Below are positions 16,999 through 24,881 of a stretch of 64,000 nucleotides of DNA, piece by piece (the stretch's first letter is position 1; every line of letters starts with the position of its first letter). A program made the translations under genes and the position numbers. The stretch covers positions 124,001 to 188,000 of the forward strand of contig NZ_FOTK01000008.1 in NCBI RefSeq assembly GCF_900114535.1. The letters run 5' to 3'. This DNA is from Methylobacterium pseudosasicola. Its GTDB lineage: Bacteria; Pseudomonadota; Alphaproteobacteria; Rhizobiales; Beijerinckiaceae. The notes under the pieces are model-generated. The model ran no database searches. It worked only from the letters and a program-made list of their open reading frames with translations, and was not told the DNA's origin.

Positions 16999-18315
16999 AT
17001 GACCGACTCCCTGCGCGCCGAAATCTTGAGCCTCGCCCGGACCCATTTTAAGGCTCGCGGGACGCCGGCCTTCGTGCCCGGCGAAAGCTACATCCCGCCA
17101 TCCGGGAAGGTGATGGATGCGGAGGATTGCGCTCACCTAGTCGATGCCTCTCTCGACATGTGGTTAACTGCGGGGCGCTATGCCGACCAGTTCGAGCGGG
17201 AGCTCGCAAGTGTCTTCGGGCGTCGGCACGCGCGGCTGACCGTCTCGGGCTCCGCAGCAAATCTCCTGGCCTTCGCAACGCTTACCTCGCCGAAGCACGG
17301 CACGCGTCGCTTGCAGTCGGGCGACGAGGTGATCACCGTCGCGGCAGGCTTCCCAACCACCGTCGCGCCGATCGTGCAGCACGGATGCGTGCCCGTCTTC
17401 GTCGACGTCGATATCGAGACGCACAACGTCAATGTCGATCTGCTCGAAGCGGCGGTGACACCGAAGACACGCGCCGTGATGATCGCACACTCGCTCGGCA
17501 ACCCGTTCGATGTGGTACGGGTGGCCGAGATTTGTCACCGTCACGACCTTTGGTTGGTGGAAGATTGCTGTGACGCGTTCGGCGCAACCATCGGCGGACG
17601 GGGGGTTGGAACTTTTGGCGACTTAGCCACCCTAAGCTTTTACCCAGCCCACCACATAACCACCGGCGAGGGCGGGGCCGTTCTGATGGATCGAGGGCCA
17701 CTCGCCAAAATCGCCGAGTCGTTTCGGGATTGGGGGCGAGACTGCTACTGCAAGCCAGGCGCCGACAACACCTGCGGTAACCGCTTCGGCTGGAAGCTCG
17801 GTGACCTGCCCCGCGGCTACGACCACAAATATACGTACTCTCATATCGGCTACAATCTTAAACTCAGTGATATGCAGGCTGCCCTTGGGGTAAGCCAATT
17901 GACCAAGCTCGACCATTTCGTTGCACGCCGCCGTGAGAACTTCGCGGGACTGGAGAGACGGCTGAGGGAGCGTAAGCTTGATCACCTTTTCCATTTGCCG
18001 AAGGCTACCCCAGGCTCGGAACCAAGCTGGTTCGGCTATCTCCTGACGGTAAGGGACGGAGCCGCCATCGATCGGAACTCCCTTGTTGCGCGCTTGGAAG
18101 AAAAGCGTGTCGGGACCCGGCTGCTGTTTGCTGGAAACCTAACCAGGCAGCCTGCCTTCCGAGATGTGACCTACCGCGTCCACGCTGAGTTGATCCACAC
18201 CGACAAGATCATGCGCGATAGCTTCTGGATAGGGGTTTGGCCTGGCATTACGGAACCCATGCTCGATTATATGGCTGACATGCTTCTGACAGTCACTCAA
18301 GAACTCAAAGGCTGA
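16999..18315 (+). CDS. rfbH: CDP-4-keto-6-deoxyglucose-3-dehydrase (PMP/[2Fe-2S] enzyme)
   Basis: A 438-residue DegT/DnrJ-fold enzyme that removes the C3 hydroxyl of CDP-4-keto-6-deoxyglucose using PMP and a [2Fe-2S] cluster (known for RfbH/DdhC). Two signatures support this. The PLP lysine is replaced by His218 ([14 protein letters not shown]). The cysteines Cys191, Cys249, Cys251 and Cys259 give exactly C-X57-C-X1-C-X7-C. This distinguishes it from ordinary sugar aminotransferases. The partner reductase (RfbI/DdhD) is not in the window. It lies 146 bp after the epimerase in an AT-rich gap, so it may have its own promoter. Confidence 0.95.
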   Translation: MTDSLRAEILSLARTHFKARGTPAFVPGESYIPPSGKVMDAEDCAHLVDASLDMWLTAGRYADQFERELASVFGRRHARLTVSGSAANLLAFATLTSPKHGTRRLQSGDEVITVAAGFPTTVAPIVQHGCVPVFVDVDIETHNVNVDLLEAAVTPKTRAVMIAHSLGNPFDVVRVAEICHRHDLWLVEDCCDAFGATIGGRGVGTFGDLATLSFYPAHHITTGEGGAVLMDRGPLAKIAESFRDWGRDCYCKPGADNTCGNRFGWKLGDLPRGYDHKYTYSHIGYNLKLSDMQAALGVSQLTKLDHFVARRRENFAGLERRLRERKLDHLFHLPKATPGSEPSWFGYLLTVRDGAAIDRNSLVARLEEKRVGTRLLFAGNLTRQPAFRDVTYRVHAELIHTDKIMRDSFWIGVWPGITEPMLDYMADMLLTVTQELKG

Positions 18316-18876
18316 CAGCCGCAGGCAACAAGCGCTCATTGAAACGACTTTTCCACCCTCGCATTGACAATTTAGTTGGCAGCCAGAGCCACAAAAGGAA
18401 ACATCAAGCTTCAGAGCCAGTTGCCGGTTCTTGCGCCGGAGCCGGATGAGCTTTGCGCGTTCGAGCTTTATCGGGACATGATCACTAGGCGACGGCTTCG
18501 CCTGCCGCTGGCCGTGCCGCTCATCCGCTCGAACTCGCTGGTAAGATCGGGCGAATCACAGCCGGCGCGGGTCAGTTTGATCATCGAGTGTCGAAACTCG
18601 GCCGGCAAGGCGGCGTGCTTCTTCGATATTGGCGGGTTAAGACCTCACGCGAACGCGATCCCGGTGTCTGCAAAATCCGGACAGGCCCGGTCGACGCGCT
18701 GGTCATCTATCGGCCGGTCGGCCATCGCGTACGCCGGGGCGAGGTCACCGTGCCGAAAGTCAGCGCTGTCATCGATGCCGAAGGCCGCCTGCGCATCCTT
18801 GGGTCCGACAACGGTCCCGTTGCCCCGATCATGGGCAGGCGCATACCAGAAAAATCCGTAACTTCATTCGAGATGA
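18316..18876. other. Unassigned segment between the polysaccharide island and tRNA-Leu
   Basis: About 560 bp without a gene I can name. Two overlapping frames are open (one holds LCAFELYRDMITRRRLRLPL, the other GPVDALVIYRPVGHR), which could be fragments of a broken gene split by a frameshift, but neither has a family I recognise. Base composition returns to GC-rich near 18420. No complete integrase or terminal repeats are seen. Confidence 0.4.
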
Positions 18877-18962
18877 TGGTGCGGGTAGAGGGAATCGAAC
18901 CCCCACGCCTTGCGGCTGGCGATTTTGAGTCGCCCGCGTCTACCAATTCCGCCATACCCGCA
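18877..18962 (-). tRNA. tRNA-Leu (anticodon CAA)
   Basis: Reading the minus strand, the acceptor stem TGCGGGT pairs with the 3' ACCCGCA, and CCA is encoded. The anticodon stem GGCGA/TCGCC encloses the loop CTCAAAA, giving anticodon CAA. The TTCGATTC T-loop and the long variable arm expected of tRNA-Leu are present; total length is 86 nt including CCA. Confidence 0.95.
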
Positions 18963-19097
18963 CGCGTCGCGCTCTTCGCATAGGTGTGGCGTCCGCGCCA
19001 AGGGTGTCGGCGCTGTTTTTTGCCGAACCGACCGATCTGGTCATCACACGACGCCTATGCTCAAAGGGCGGCCGATTCCTCACGATCTGGAAGTTGT

Positions 19098-19679
19098 ATG
19101 CTTCGGCGGCTCTACGCGTGGATCCTCGCGCTCAGCGGCAGGCCCTCCGCGCCCTACGTGCTCGGCGCCGTCGCCTTCGCCGAGAGCTCGTTCTTCCCGG
19201 TCCCGCCGGACGCGATGCTGGTGCCGATGGCGGTGAGCCGACCCGACCGGGTCTGGCTCTACGCGACCATCGCCACTGTGGCCTCGGTGCTGGGCGGCCT
19301 TGTCGGCTACGCGATCGGGGCGCTGCTGTTCGATTCCGTCGGCGAATGGCTGATCCGCCTCTACGGGCTGCAGAACTCGGCTGCGACCTTCCAGGATTCC
19401 TATGCCCGCTACGGCCATTGGGTGATCCTGTTGAAGGGGCTGACGCCGATCCCCTACAAGCTCGTCACGATCACGTCGGGCTTTGCCCATTACAGCCTGT
19501 TCTGGTTCACGATTCTGTCGGTGATCACCCGCGGGGCCCGGTTCTTCATCTTGGCCGGGCTGCTCGGGCGCTACGGCGTCCAGATCCGCGGCGTGCTCGA
19601 CCGGCATCTCAACGCGGTCGCGGCGATCTCGGTCGCCGTGGTCGTCCTCGGCTTCCTGCTGTTCAAGGTGATCCTGTAG
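19098..19679 (+). CDS. DedA/SNARE-associated family membrane protein (YqaA type)
   Basis: A 193-residue inner-membrane protein. The motif AESSFFPVPPDAMLVPMAV near residue 29 is the re-entrant loop of the YqaA/DedA family, and the segment GLTPIPYKLVTITSGFA is its second conserved loop. Such proteins are thought to move or position lipids or undecaprenyl phosphate, and the VTT fold is shared with eukaryotic scramblases. The ATG chosen has GGAAG 6 bases upstream; a longer frame is rejected because it adds a non-family extension. The gene dsbB begins 2 bp after its stop. Confidence 0.87.
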   Translation: MLRRLYAWILALSGRPSAPYVLGAVAFAESSFFPVPPDAMLVPMAVSRPDRVWLYATIATVASVLGGLVGYAIGALLFDSVGEWLIRLYGLQNSAATFQDSYARYGHWVILLKGLTPIPYKLVTITSGFAHYSLFWFTILSVITRGARFFILAGLLGRYGVQIRGVLDRHLNAVAAISVAVVVLGFLLFKVIL

Positions 19680-19681
19680 CG

Positions 19682-20170
19682 ATGAACATGGCGGCCGCCC
19701 TGCGCCTCAAGAGAGCGGGCCTCTGGCTCGCCCTCGCCTCCGCCCTGATCCTGGGCGTCGTCCTGGTGCTCCAGTACGGCTACGGCTACGCGCCGTGTAA
19801 GCTCTGCCTCACCGAGCGGCTGCCCTACTACGCTGCAATCCCGCTCGGGCTCGCGGCCGTGTTCGCGCCGGAGCGGCTCGCGCGCCTGGCGTTGGGCCTT
19901 GCGGCTCTGGGGCTGCTGTATGGCGCTGGGATCGGCGTCTACCATGCCGGCGCCGAATGGGGCTTTTGGCCGGGGCCGAGCGATTGCGGTGGCGGGACCG
20001 GCGCCAATCCGGGCCAAGTCGGCGATTTCCTGAATCAGCTTCAGACCACGAAGGTGGTCGATTGCTCGGTGGCGGCCATGCGCGTGCTCGGCATCTCGCT
20101 GGCCGGCTGGAACGCCGTCGTGGCTTTCGTGCTGGCCGCTCTGGCCGGCACGGCCGCCGTGCGTTCCTAA
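19682..20170 (+). CDS. dsbB: Disulfide bond formation protein DsbB
   Basis: A 162-residue four-helix inner-membrane protein that reoxidises DsbA and passes electrons to quinone. The two cysteine pairs are in place: Cys39-Cys42 (APCKLC, after the first helix) and Cys102 with Cys128 in the second periplasmic loop. The helices are clear at about 13-31, 48-62, 66-84 and 130-158. The gene starts 2 bp after the DedA-like gene, so they are probably co-transcribed. Slightly shorter than E. coli DsbB (176), as usual in alphaproteobacteria. Confidence 0.92.
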   Translation: MNMAAALRLKRAGLWLALASALILGVVLVLQYGYGYAPCKLCLTERLPYYAAIPLGLAAVFAPERLARLALGLAALGLLYGAGIGVYHAGAEWGFWPGPSDCGGGTGANPGQVGDFLNQLQTTKVVDCSVAAMRVLGISLAGWNAVVAFVLAALAGTAAVRS

Positions 20171-20180
20171 GCGCAGCCGA

Positions 20181-20636
20181 TCAGTTGCGGTCGTCGGGCA
20201 TGATCGGGATCGGCGCGACGTCGATCCCCTCGTCGATCAGGGCGCGGGCCTCGGCGGGGCTCGCCTCGCCGTAGATCGGACGGCCCTCGGACTCGCCGTA
20301 ATGGATCTTGCGCGCCTCCTCGGGGAAGCGCGCCCCGACATGCTCGGAATTGGCGATGACCTGCTCGCGGAGCGCCCGCAGCATCGCCCGCACCTGGCGC
20401 TCGGGCTCGGCGATCATCGGCATCGGGGCGTCGGCCTGAGGCGCCACCGGCACTGGAAGCTGCCCGCGATCGGTGCGGGCCACACTCGGGGCCATGAGCG
20501 CCTTCGTCACCTTGGCGCTGTCGCAGATCGGGCAGGTCACCAGACCGCGCGCGGCCTGCGCATCGTAGGATTCGGAAGAAGGAAACCAGCTGTCGAAGCC
20601 GTGGGCGGCTTCGCAGACGAGACTGTACCGGATCAT
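20181..20636 (-). CDS. DUF1178 family protein
   Basis: A 151-residue protein starting MIRYSLVCEAAHGFDSWF, the signature of DUF1178. Cysteines at 8, 35 and 38 (CPIC) suggest a small zinc-binding region. The rest is polar, with a likely C-terminal helix pair ending IDVAPIPIMPDDRN. Function unknown. It is the last gene of the leftward set glutaredoxin-nitrilase-DUF1178, an order I recognise from other Rhizobiales, and starts 8 bp after the nitrilase stop. Confidence 0.9.
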   Translation of the reverse strand: MIRYSLVCEAAHGFDSWFPSSESYDAQAARGLVTCPICDSAKVTKALMAPSVARTDRGQLPVPVAPQADAPMPMIAEPERQVRAMLRALREQVIANSEHVGARFPEEARKIHYGESEGRPIYGEASPAEARALIDEGIDVAPIPIMPDDRN

Positions 20637-20644
20637 TTGGGTGC

Positions 20645-21502
20645 TTACTGTGCGGCCTGGACCTCAGGCCCGATGCGCTCGACCGTGAACGCGCGTGCAT
20701 GCTGCAGAGCCGGGATCCGCGCCCGGGCATCCGCGACCTGGGCGAGGTCGATCTCGGCCAGGATCACCCCCGGCTCGGACCCGCCGGCATCGGCGAGCAC
20801 CCGGCCCCAGGGATCGATGATGAGCGAATGGCCGTAGGTCTCGCGGCCGTCCTCATGGACGCCGCCCTGCGCCGCCGAGATCACGAAGGCGCCGGTCTCG
20901 ATCGCCCGGGCGCGCTGGAGGATGTGCCAATGCGCCTCGCCGGTCTGGCGGGTGAAGCAGGCCGGCGCGGTGAGGATCTCGGCGCCCGCCTCGGCCAGGG
21001 CCCGGTACAGGGCTGGGAAGCGGATATCGTAGCAGATGGTCAGGCCGAGCATTGCCCAGGGCGTGGAGCCCAGGATTGCGCAGGCGCCGCCCGTATAGGT
21101 CGCCGATTCCCGCCAGCGCTCGCCGCTCGGCAGATCGACATCGAACAGGTGCAGCTTGTCGTAGGAGCCGAGGATCGCGCCGTCGGCGCCGATCAGGTAG
21201 GCCCGGTTGGCGATCTTGTCGCCCGACCGCACCGCGATCGAGCCGATATGCACCAGGGCGCCGGTCTCGCGGGCGGTCTGCCGCAGGCTCGCAAGGGTCT
21301 CGTCGCGGTCCTCGGTCGTCACGCGCTCGAACAGGCGCTCGCGGCTGCGCTCGACCAGAGACGTCATCTCGGGAGTCTGGACGTAGGCCGCACCGCGGCT
21401 CGCCGCCTCGCGCACCCCCGCGACGGCGGCGTCGCGGTTGATGCCCGGGTCGCGGCCCGAGCGCATCTGAACGCAAGCCGCGATGAAACGCCGCTCAGGC
21501 AT
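20645..21502 (-). CDS. Carbon-nitrogen hydrolase (Nit1/deaminated glutathione amidase-like)
   Basis: A 285-residue nitrilase-superfamily amidase. The catalytic triad is Glu45 (TPEMTS), Lys116 (YDKLHLFD) and Cys157 (TICYDIRFP). The DVDLP loop and the CYDIRFPALYRALA motif match the Nit1-type deaminated glutathione amidases, which hydrolyse side-product amides. The start overlaps the glutaredoxin gene by 8 bp, which supports coupled translation and a thiol-metabolism link. Substrate assignment is inferred from family and neighbour. Confidence 0.88.
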   Translation of the reverse strand: MPERRFIAACVQMRSGRDPGINRDAAVAGVREAASRGAAYVQTPEMTSLVERSRERLFERVTTEDRDETLASLRQTARETGALVHIGSIAVRSGDKIANRAYLIGADGAILGSYDKLHLFDVDLPSGERWRESATYTGGACAILGSTPWAMLGLTICYDIRFPALYRALAEAGAEILTAPACFTRQTGEAHWHILQRARAIETGAFVISAAQGGVHEDGRETYGHSLIIDPWGRVLADAGGSEPGVILAEIDLAQVADARARIPALQHARAFTVERIGPEVQAAQ

Positions 21503-21764
21503 CGGCCTTGTCCGTCAGAAGCGGATCGAGCTTGCCGGCGCGATCGAGGGCGTAGAGGTCGTCGCAGCCGCCAACATGGGTGGTGGCGATGAAGATCTGC
21601 GGCACGCTGGTGCGGCCGCCGGCGCGCTCGACCATCGTGGCCCGCGCGCCCTGGACGCGCTCCACGTCGATTTCCTGGAAGGCGACGCCCTTCTCCTTCA
21701 GCAGGCTTTTCGCCGCCGAGCAGTAGGGGCACCAGGCCGTGGTGTAGATCGTGACCGGCTGCAT
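21495..21764 (-). CDS. grxC: Glutaredoxin 3
   Basis: An 89-residue glutaredoxin with the redox motif Cys12-Pro-Tyr-Cys15 following the strand PVTIYTTAW. The cis-proline segment (GRTSVPQIFI) and the GGCDDLYALD glutathione-binding end are present. It reduces glutathione-mixed disulfides in the cytoplasm. Length is typical of GrxC. It is the first gene of the set and overlaps the nitrilase gene by 8 bp. Confidence 0.94.
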   Translation of the reverse strand: MQPVTIYTTAWCPYCSAAKSLLKEKGVAFQEIDVERVQGARATMVERAGGRTSVPQIFIATTHVGGCDDLYALDRAGKLDPLLTDKADA

Positions 21765-21868
21765 GGCGTGCGTCGTCTCGCGGATGAACTCCCATCATAT
21801 AGGAGCACGCCCGTCGAATTACCTATGCCCGCGCGGTCACAGCCGGACCGGTCGGCATTCCGCGCCGG

Positions 21869-22225
21869 TCAGGCGGCCATCAGCTTCTCGACCTCGTTGA
21901 CGAGATCGCGCAGATGGAACGGCTTCGACAGGACCTTGGCGTCCTTCGGGGCCTTCGAATCCGGGTTGAGCGCCACCGCGGCGAAACCCGTGATGAACAT
22001 CACCTTGATGTCCGGGTCGAGCTCGGTGGCGCGCCGCGCCAGCTCGATCCCGTCCATTTCCGGCATCACGATATCGGTCAGCAGCAGCTCGAACGGTTCC
22101 TCACGCAGCCGGTTGTAGGCGGAGAGGCCGTTGTCGAAGGACAGGACGTCGTAGCCCGCGTTCTGCAACGCCTTGGCCAGGAACCGGCGCATGTCGTTGT
22201 CGTCTTCCGCCAGCAGGATTTTCAT
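21869..22225 (-). CDS. cpdR: Response regulator CpdR
   Basis: A 118-residue single-domain response regulator with no output domain. The acidic pair (EDDND), phosphoacceptor Asp51 (LLTDIVMPEMDG), and Lys of the VLSKPFHL segment are intact. In Caulobacter and Sinorhizobium, unphosphorylated CpdR (phosphorylated through CckA-ChpT) directs ClpXP to the pole for cell-cycle proteolysis; the sequence MKILLAEDDNDMRRFLAKAL is very close to that protein. It is divergent from an N-formylglutamate amidohydrolase, its usual neighbour in Rhizobiales. Confidence 0.93.
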   Translation of the reverse strand: MKILLAEDDNDMRRFLAKALQNAGYDVLSFDNGLSAYNRLREEPFELLLTDIVMPEMDGIELARRATELDPDIKVMFITGFAAVALNPDSKAPKDAKVLSKPFHLRDLVNEVEKLMAA

Positions 22226-22434
22226 CGGCCGTTTCCGAGCCCTCGAGTCGAAATGTTGATCCCATAAAGGGAGGCGATGGTAAACAAGGTGTTAGGATCT
22301 GGACCCGCGGCCGGCGCCGCGCGTCCCTCGGACGGCTCTGTGGGCCGTCGGCACCACAGTGGACAGGCGATCATTCGCATACCACAGTGTGCGTCCGCCG
22401 CGTTTTCTCAACCGCCGGGGCCTGCACACATCCA

Positions 22435-23337
22435 ATGATCGCGCCCGAAACGGTACAGCCCGACGCATTCGGTTTTGCCCCGGCCTTCGCGGTCGACGAA
22501 CCGGCGGCGCACACCCTGCCCTTCGTCTTCAATACCGGCCATTCCGGCGCCGTCTACCCCCCGGACTTCGTTGCGGCCTCCCGATTGGATGCCCTGACCC
22601 TGCGCCGGTCCGAGGACGCCCATGTCGACCGGTTGTTCGCCTCGGTGGTCGAGCTCGGCGCACCGCTCCTGCGGGCGAATTTCCCCCGCGCCTTCCTCGA
22701 CGTGAACCGCGAGCCGTTCGAGCTCGATCCACGCATGTTCGACGGGCGGCTGCCGCCCTTCGCCAACACACGCTCGATGCGCGTCGCGGGCGGGCTCGGC
22801 ACGGTCCCGCGCGTCGTGGCGGACGGCCAGGAGATCTACGCGCGTCGTTTGCCCGTCAGCGAGGCGACCGCCCGGATCGAAGCTCTGTACAAGCCCTACC
22901 ACCGGGTGCTGCGCGGGCTGATCCAGCGCACCGCGCGCACCCACGGCCATTGCGTCTTGATCGATTGCCACTCGATGCCGTCCTCGAGCCTTGGCCGCGA
23001 CACCGAGGTCAAGGCCGACATGGTCCTGGGCGACCGCTACGGGACGGCCTGCGCGCCGAGCCTGATCGAAGGGTTCGAGGCGTCCCTCCGGGCCCAGGGT
23101 TTCCGCGTGGTGCGCAACAAGCCCTATGCCGGCGGCTTCATCACCGAGCATTACGGCGAGCCGAATCTCGGGCGTCACGCCCTGCAGATCGAGGTCAACC
23201 GGGCGCTCTACATGGACGAGGCGAGCCTAGCGATGACGGCGGATTTTCCGAGTTTGGTGAAGGCTTTGCGAACGGTCATCGCAACGGTGGCGGCGGATCT
23301 CGGCGATCTCACGCCACGCCGGATGGCAGCCGAATAG
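22435..23337 (+). CDS. N-formylglutamate amidohydrolase family protein
   Basis: A 300-residue zinc-dependent hydrolase (PF05013). NTGHSGAVYPPDF supplies the early His, RANFPRAFLDVNRE the Asp-Asn-Arg segment, and DCHSMPS a later metal-ligand His. The enzyme cleaves N-formyl-L-glutamate from histidine degradation, though the stand-alone copy beside cpdR is widespread and its real substrate is unsettled. The ATG (MIAPETVQP) is preferred over an in-frame GTG 48 bp upstream, which adds an atypical leader. Divergent from cpdR. Confidence 0.87.
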   Translation: MIAPETVQPDAFGFAPAFAVDEPAAHTLPFVFNTGHSGAVYPPDFVAASRLDALTLRRSEDAHVDRLFASVVELGAPLLRANFPRAFLDVNREPFELDPRMFDGRLPPFANTRSMRVAGGLGTVPRVVADGQEIYARRLPVSEATARIEALYKPYHRVLRGLIQRTARTHGHCVLIDCHSMPSSSLGRDTEVKADMVLGDRYGTACAPSLIEGFEASLRAQGFRVVRNKPYAGGFITEHYGEPNLGRHALQIEVNRALYMDEASLAMTADFPSLVKALRTVIATVAADLGDLTPRRMAAE

Positions 23338-23396
23338 CATTCCCGCAAAGGGTAAGCGCGGCTGACCTGATCTCGGCGTCTGTTTCCGGACCCTGA

Positions 23397-23491
23397 AAAG
23401 AAAAAAGGCCACTCCCGAAGGAGCGGCCCGAAGTCTAGGGAGGAAACGCCCAAGAAGGGCTACGGGACCGCGACGCCATCGCGATCTCGCA
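23397..23491 (-). ncRNA. mmgR: mmgR/suhB-family (alpha-r8) trans-acting small RNA
   Basis: On the minus strand the order is: a hairpin GCCCTTCTTGGGC (23448-23460), the single-stranded core TTTCCTCCCT (23437-23446), and an intrinsic terminator hairpin (23407-23428, GC-rich with one mismatch) followed by a T-rich run (23396-23406). The core and layout are those of the mmgR/suhB RNAs of Rhizobiales, in which TTTCCTCCCT base-pairs with ribosome-binding sites. In Sinorhizobium this RNA limits polyhydroxybutyrate granule build-up. Ends are estimated from the terminator and the predicted promoter. It lies downstream of galU, in the same direction. Confidence 0.75.
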
Positions 23492-23497
23492 ATGCAC

Positions 23498-23526
23498 AAA
23501 ATAAAGTGCGCCGCACAAGAAGCAAG
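23498..23526 (-). promoter_or_regulatory. Predicted promoter of the mmgR-type sRNA
   Basis: On the minus strand CTTGCT (-35) and TATTTT (-10) are separated by 17 bp. The start would be near 23491, giving an RNA of about 95 nt up to the terminator. An independent promoter between galU and the RNA makes processing from the galU mRNA unnecessary. By eye only. Confidence 0.4.
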
Positions 23527-23587
23527 GATTAAATCGCTTCCGCCCGCGCACCGGCTGCATGCCTCCGTCGCGCCATGCGCACAGGTT

Positions 23588-24454
23588 CTAGCTCTGCGCC
23601 AGCAGCTTGGCGATCTCGGCCTTGAGCGGACCGGCAAGGTCGGGCCGCTCGAGCGCATAGGCGAGGTTGGCGGTGAGGAAGCCGATCTTCGAGCCGGTAT
23701 CGTAGGTCCGGCCCTCGTAGCGCATGCCGAAGAAGTCCTGCGTCTCCATCAGGTCGATCATCGCGTCGGTGAGTTGGATCTCGCCGCCGGCGCCCTTCTT
23801 CCCATGCTCCAGGATCCCAAAAATCTCGGGCTGGAGGATGTAGCGGCCGGAGATGATGAAATTCGACGGGGCGGTCCCCTGCTTGGGCTTCTCGACCATG
23901 CCGTTGATCTCAAAGGACTGGCCGTAGGTCTCGCCGACGCTGACGATGCCGTACTGGTGCGTCTCCTCCGGAGCGACCTCCTCCACCGCGATGATGTTGC
24001 CGCCGTGGCGTTCGTAGGTCGCGAGCATCTGCTGCATGCAGCCCCGGCTCAGCATGTCCGGCAGCAGCACGGCGAACGGCTCGTCGCCGACGATCTCCCG
24101 GGCGCACCACACCGCATGCCCGAGGCCGAGGGGGGCCTGCTGGCGGGTGAAGCTGGTCTGGCCGGCCTTGGGCAGATCACGCTTCAACTCCTCGTAAGCG
24201 GCGGTCTTTCCGCGCTCCTGAAGGGTGTGTTCGAGTTCGAATGCGAGATCGAAATGGTCCTCGATCACCGCCTTGCCGCGACCCGTGACGAAGATGAAGT
24301 GCTCGATGCCGGCCTCACGGGCCTCGTCGACGACGTGCTGCACCACCGGCCGGTCCACGACCGTGAGCATTTCCTTCGGGACCGCCTTGGTGGCGGGCAG
24401 GAATCGCGTGCCCAAGCCCGCGACGGGCAGGACGGCCTTGCGGATCGGTTTCAT
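23588..24454 (-). CDS. galU: UTP-glucose-1-phosphate uridylyltransferase
   Basis: A 288-residue nucleotidyltransferase that makes UDP-glucose for polysaccharide, LPS and osmo-oligosaccharide synthesis. It opens [20 protein letters not shown] (phosphate loop) and continues [20 protein letters not shown], the GalU signature. LPDMLSRG and [19 protein letters not shown] complete the active site. The ATG one codon inside an in-frame TTG is preferred. Located upstream of the small RNA, with a galE-like remnant on its other side. Confidence 0.95.
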   Translation of the reverse strand: MKPIRKAVLPVAGLGTRFLPATKAVPKEMLTVVDRPVVQHVVDEAREAGIEHFIFVTGRGKAVIEDHFDLAFELEHTLQERGKTAAYEELKRDLPKAGQTSFTRQQAPLGLGHAVWCAREIVGDEPFAVLLPDMLSRGCMQQMLATYERHGGNIIAVEEVAPEETHQYGIVSVGETYGQSFEINGMVEKPKQGTAPSNFIISGRYILQPEIFGILEHGKKGAGGEIQLTDAMIDLMETQDFFGMRYEGRTYDTGSKIGFLTANLAYALERPDLAGPLKAEIAKLLAQS

Positions 24455-24730
24455 CAAGCGGCAACCTCAAAACTGAATGGACCGGCACGGGCAATGGTTC
24501 GGGCCGTACGATAGCCTAACACGATGCTTCGCAAGCCCTCTACGTCGTTAGTATGAGCCAGAGCTCCATAAATATACCGTCTGCGACCACCTAAAGTCGC
24601 CATTATCAAATGGAATCCCACGCGGCGCTTGAACGGGCGATGAAGCGCCGGCGGATAGCCTTGCCCTGACGCGGCCCGATCGGGCAAGGCTCCCGGCAGG
24701 CACGATCGGAACGGCTTCGGAGCGGACGGC

Positions 24731-24877
24731 ATGACGGTTCTGATGACCGGTGGGGCGGAGGCTATCGGTAGCCACTCGGCGCCGGATGCGGGCCGTGACC
24801 ACGTTGTGGTGTTCGGCGCTGTCGCGGATCAGGCGCTGGCCTGGGAGGACAGACGCGGTCCGCGCAATCGGATCTAA
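24731..24877 (+). pseudogene. Remnant of a galE-like UDP-glucose 4-epimerase N-terminus
   Basis: A 48-codon frame whose start MTVLMTGGAEAIGSHSAPDA closely follows the Rossmann opening of GalE (family: TVLVTGGAGYIGSH). The following DHVVVFGAVAD is the second strand, where GalE has VVVLDNLS. After about 35 codons the similarity fades and a stop follows; no other galE part is found downstream. The tight match in the first 15 residues and its place beside galU suggest a decayed galE. It ends 4 bp before the lytic transglycosylase start. Called by eye. Confidence 0.55.
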
Positions 24878-24881
24878 CGCG

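Noticed and set aside
18707..18955. Minus-strand frame beginning MAELVDAGDSKSP
   Set aside because: It reads through the tRNA-Leu gene; this is a classic false protein caused by that tRNA.
18877..18962. tRNA-Leu 3' end as att site of the island
   Set aside because: No second copy of the tRNA 3' sequence was found near 12 kb, so an att pair cannot be claimed.
24454..24732. 92-codon minus-strand frame upstream of galU
   Set aside because: It overlaps the galE remnant and galU start and has no recognisable content.
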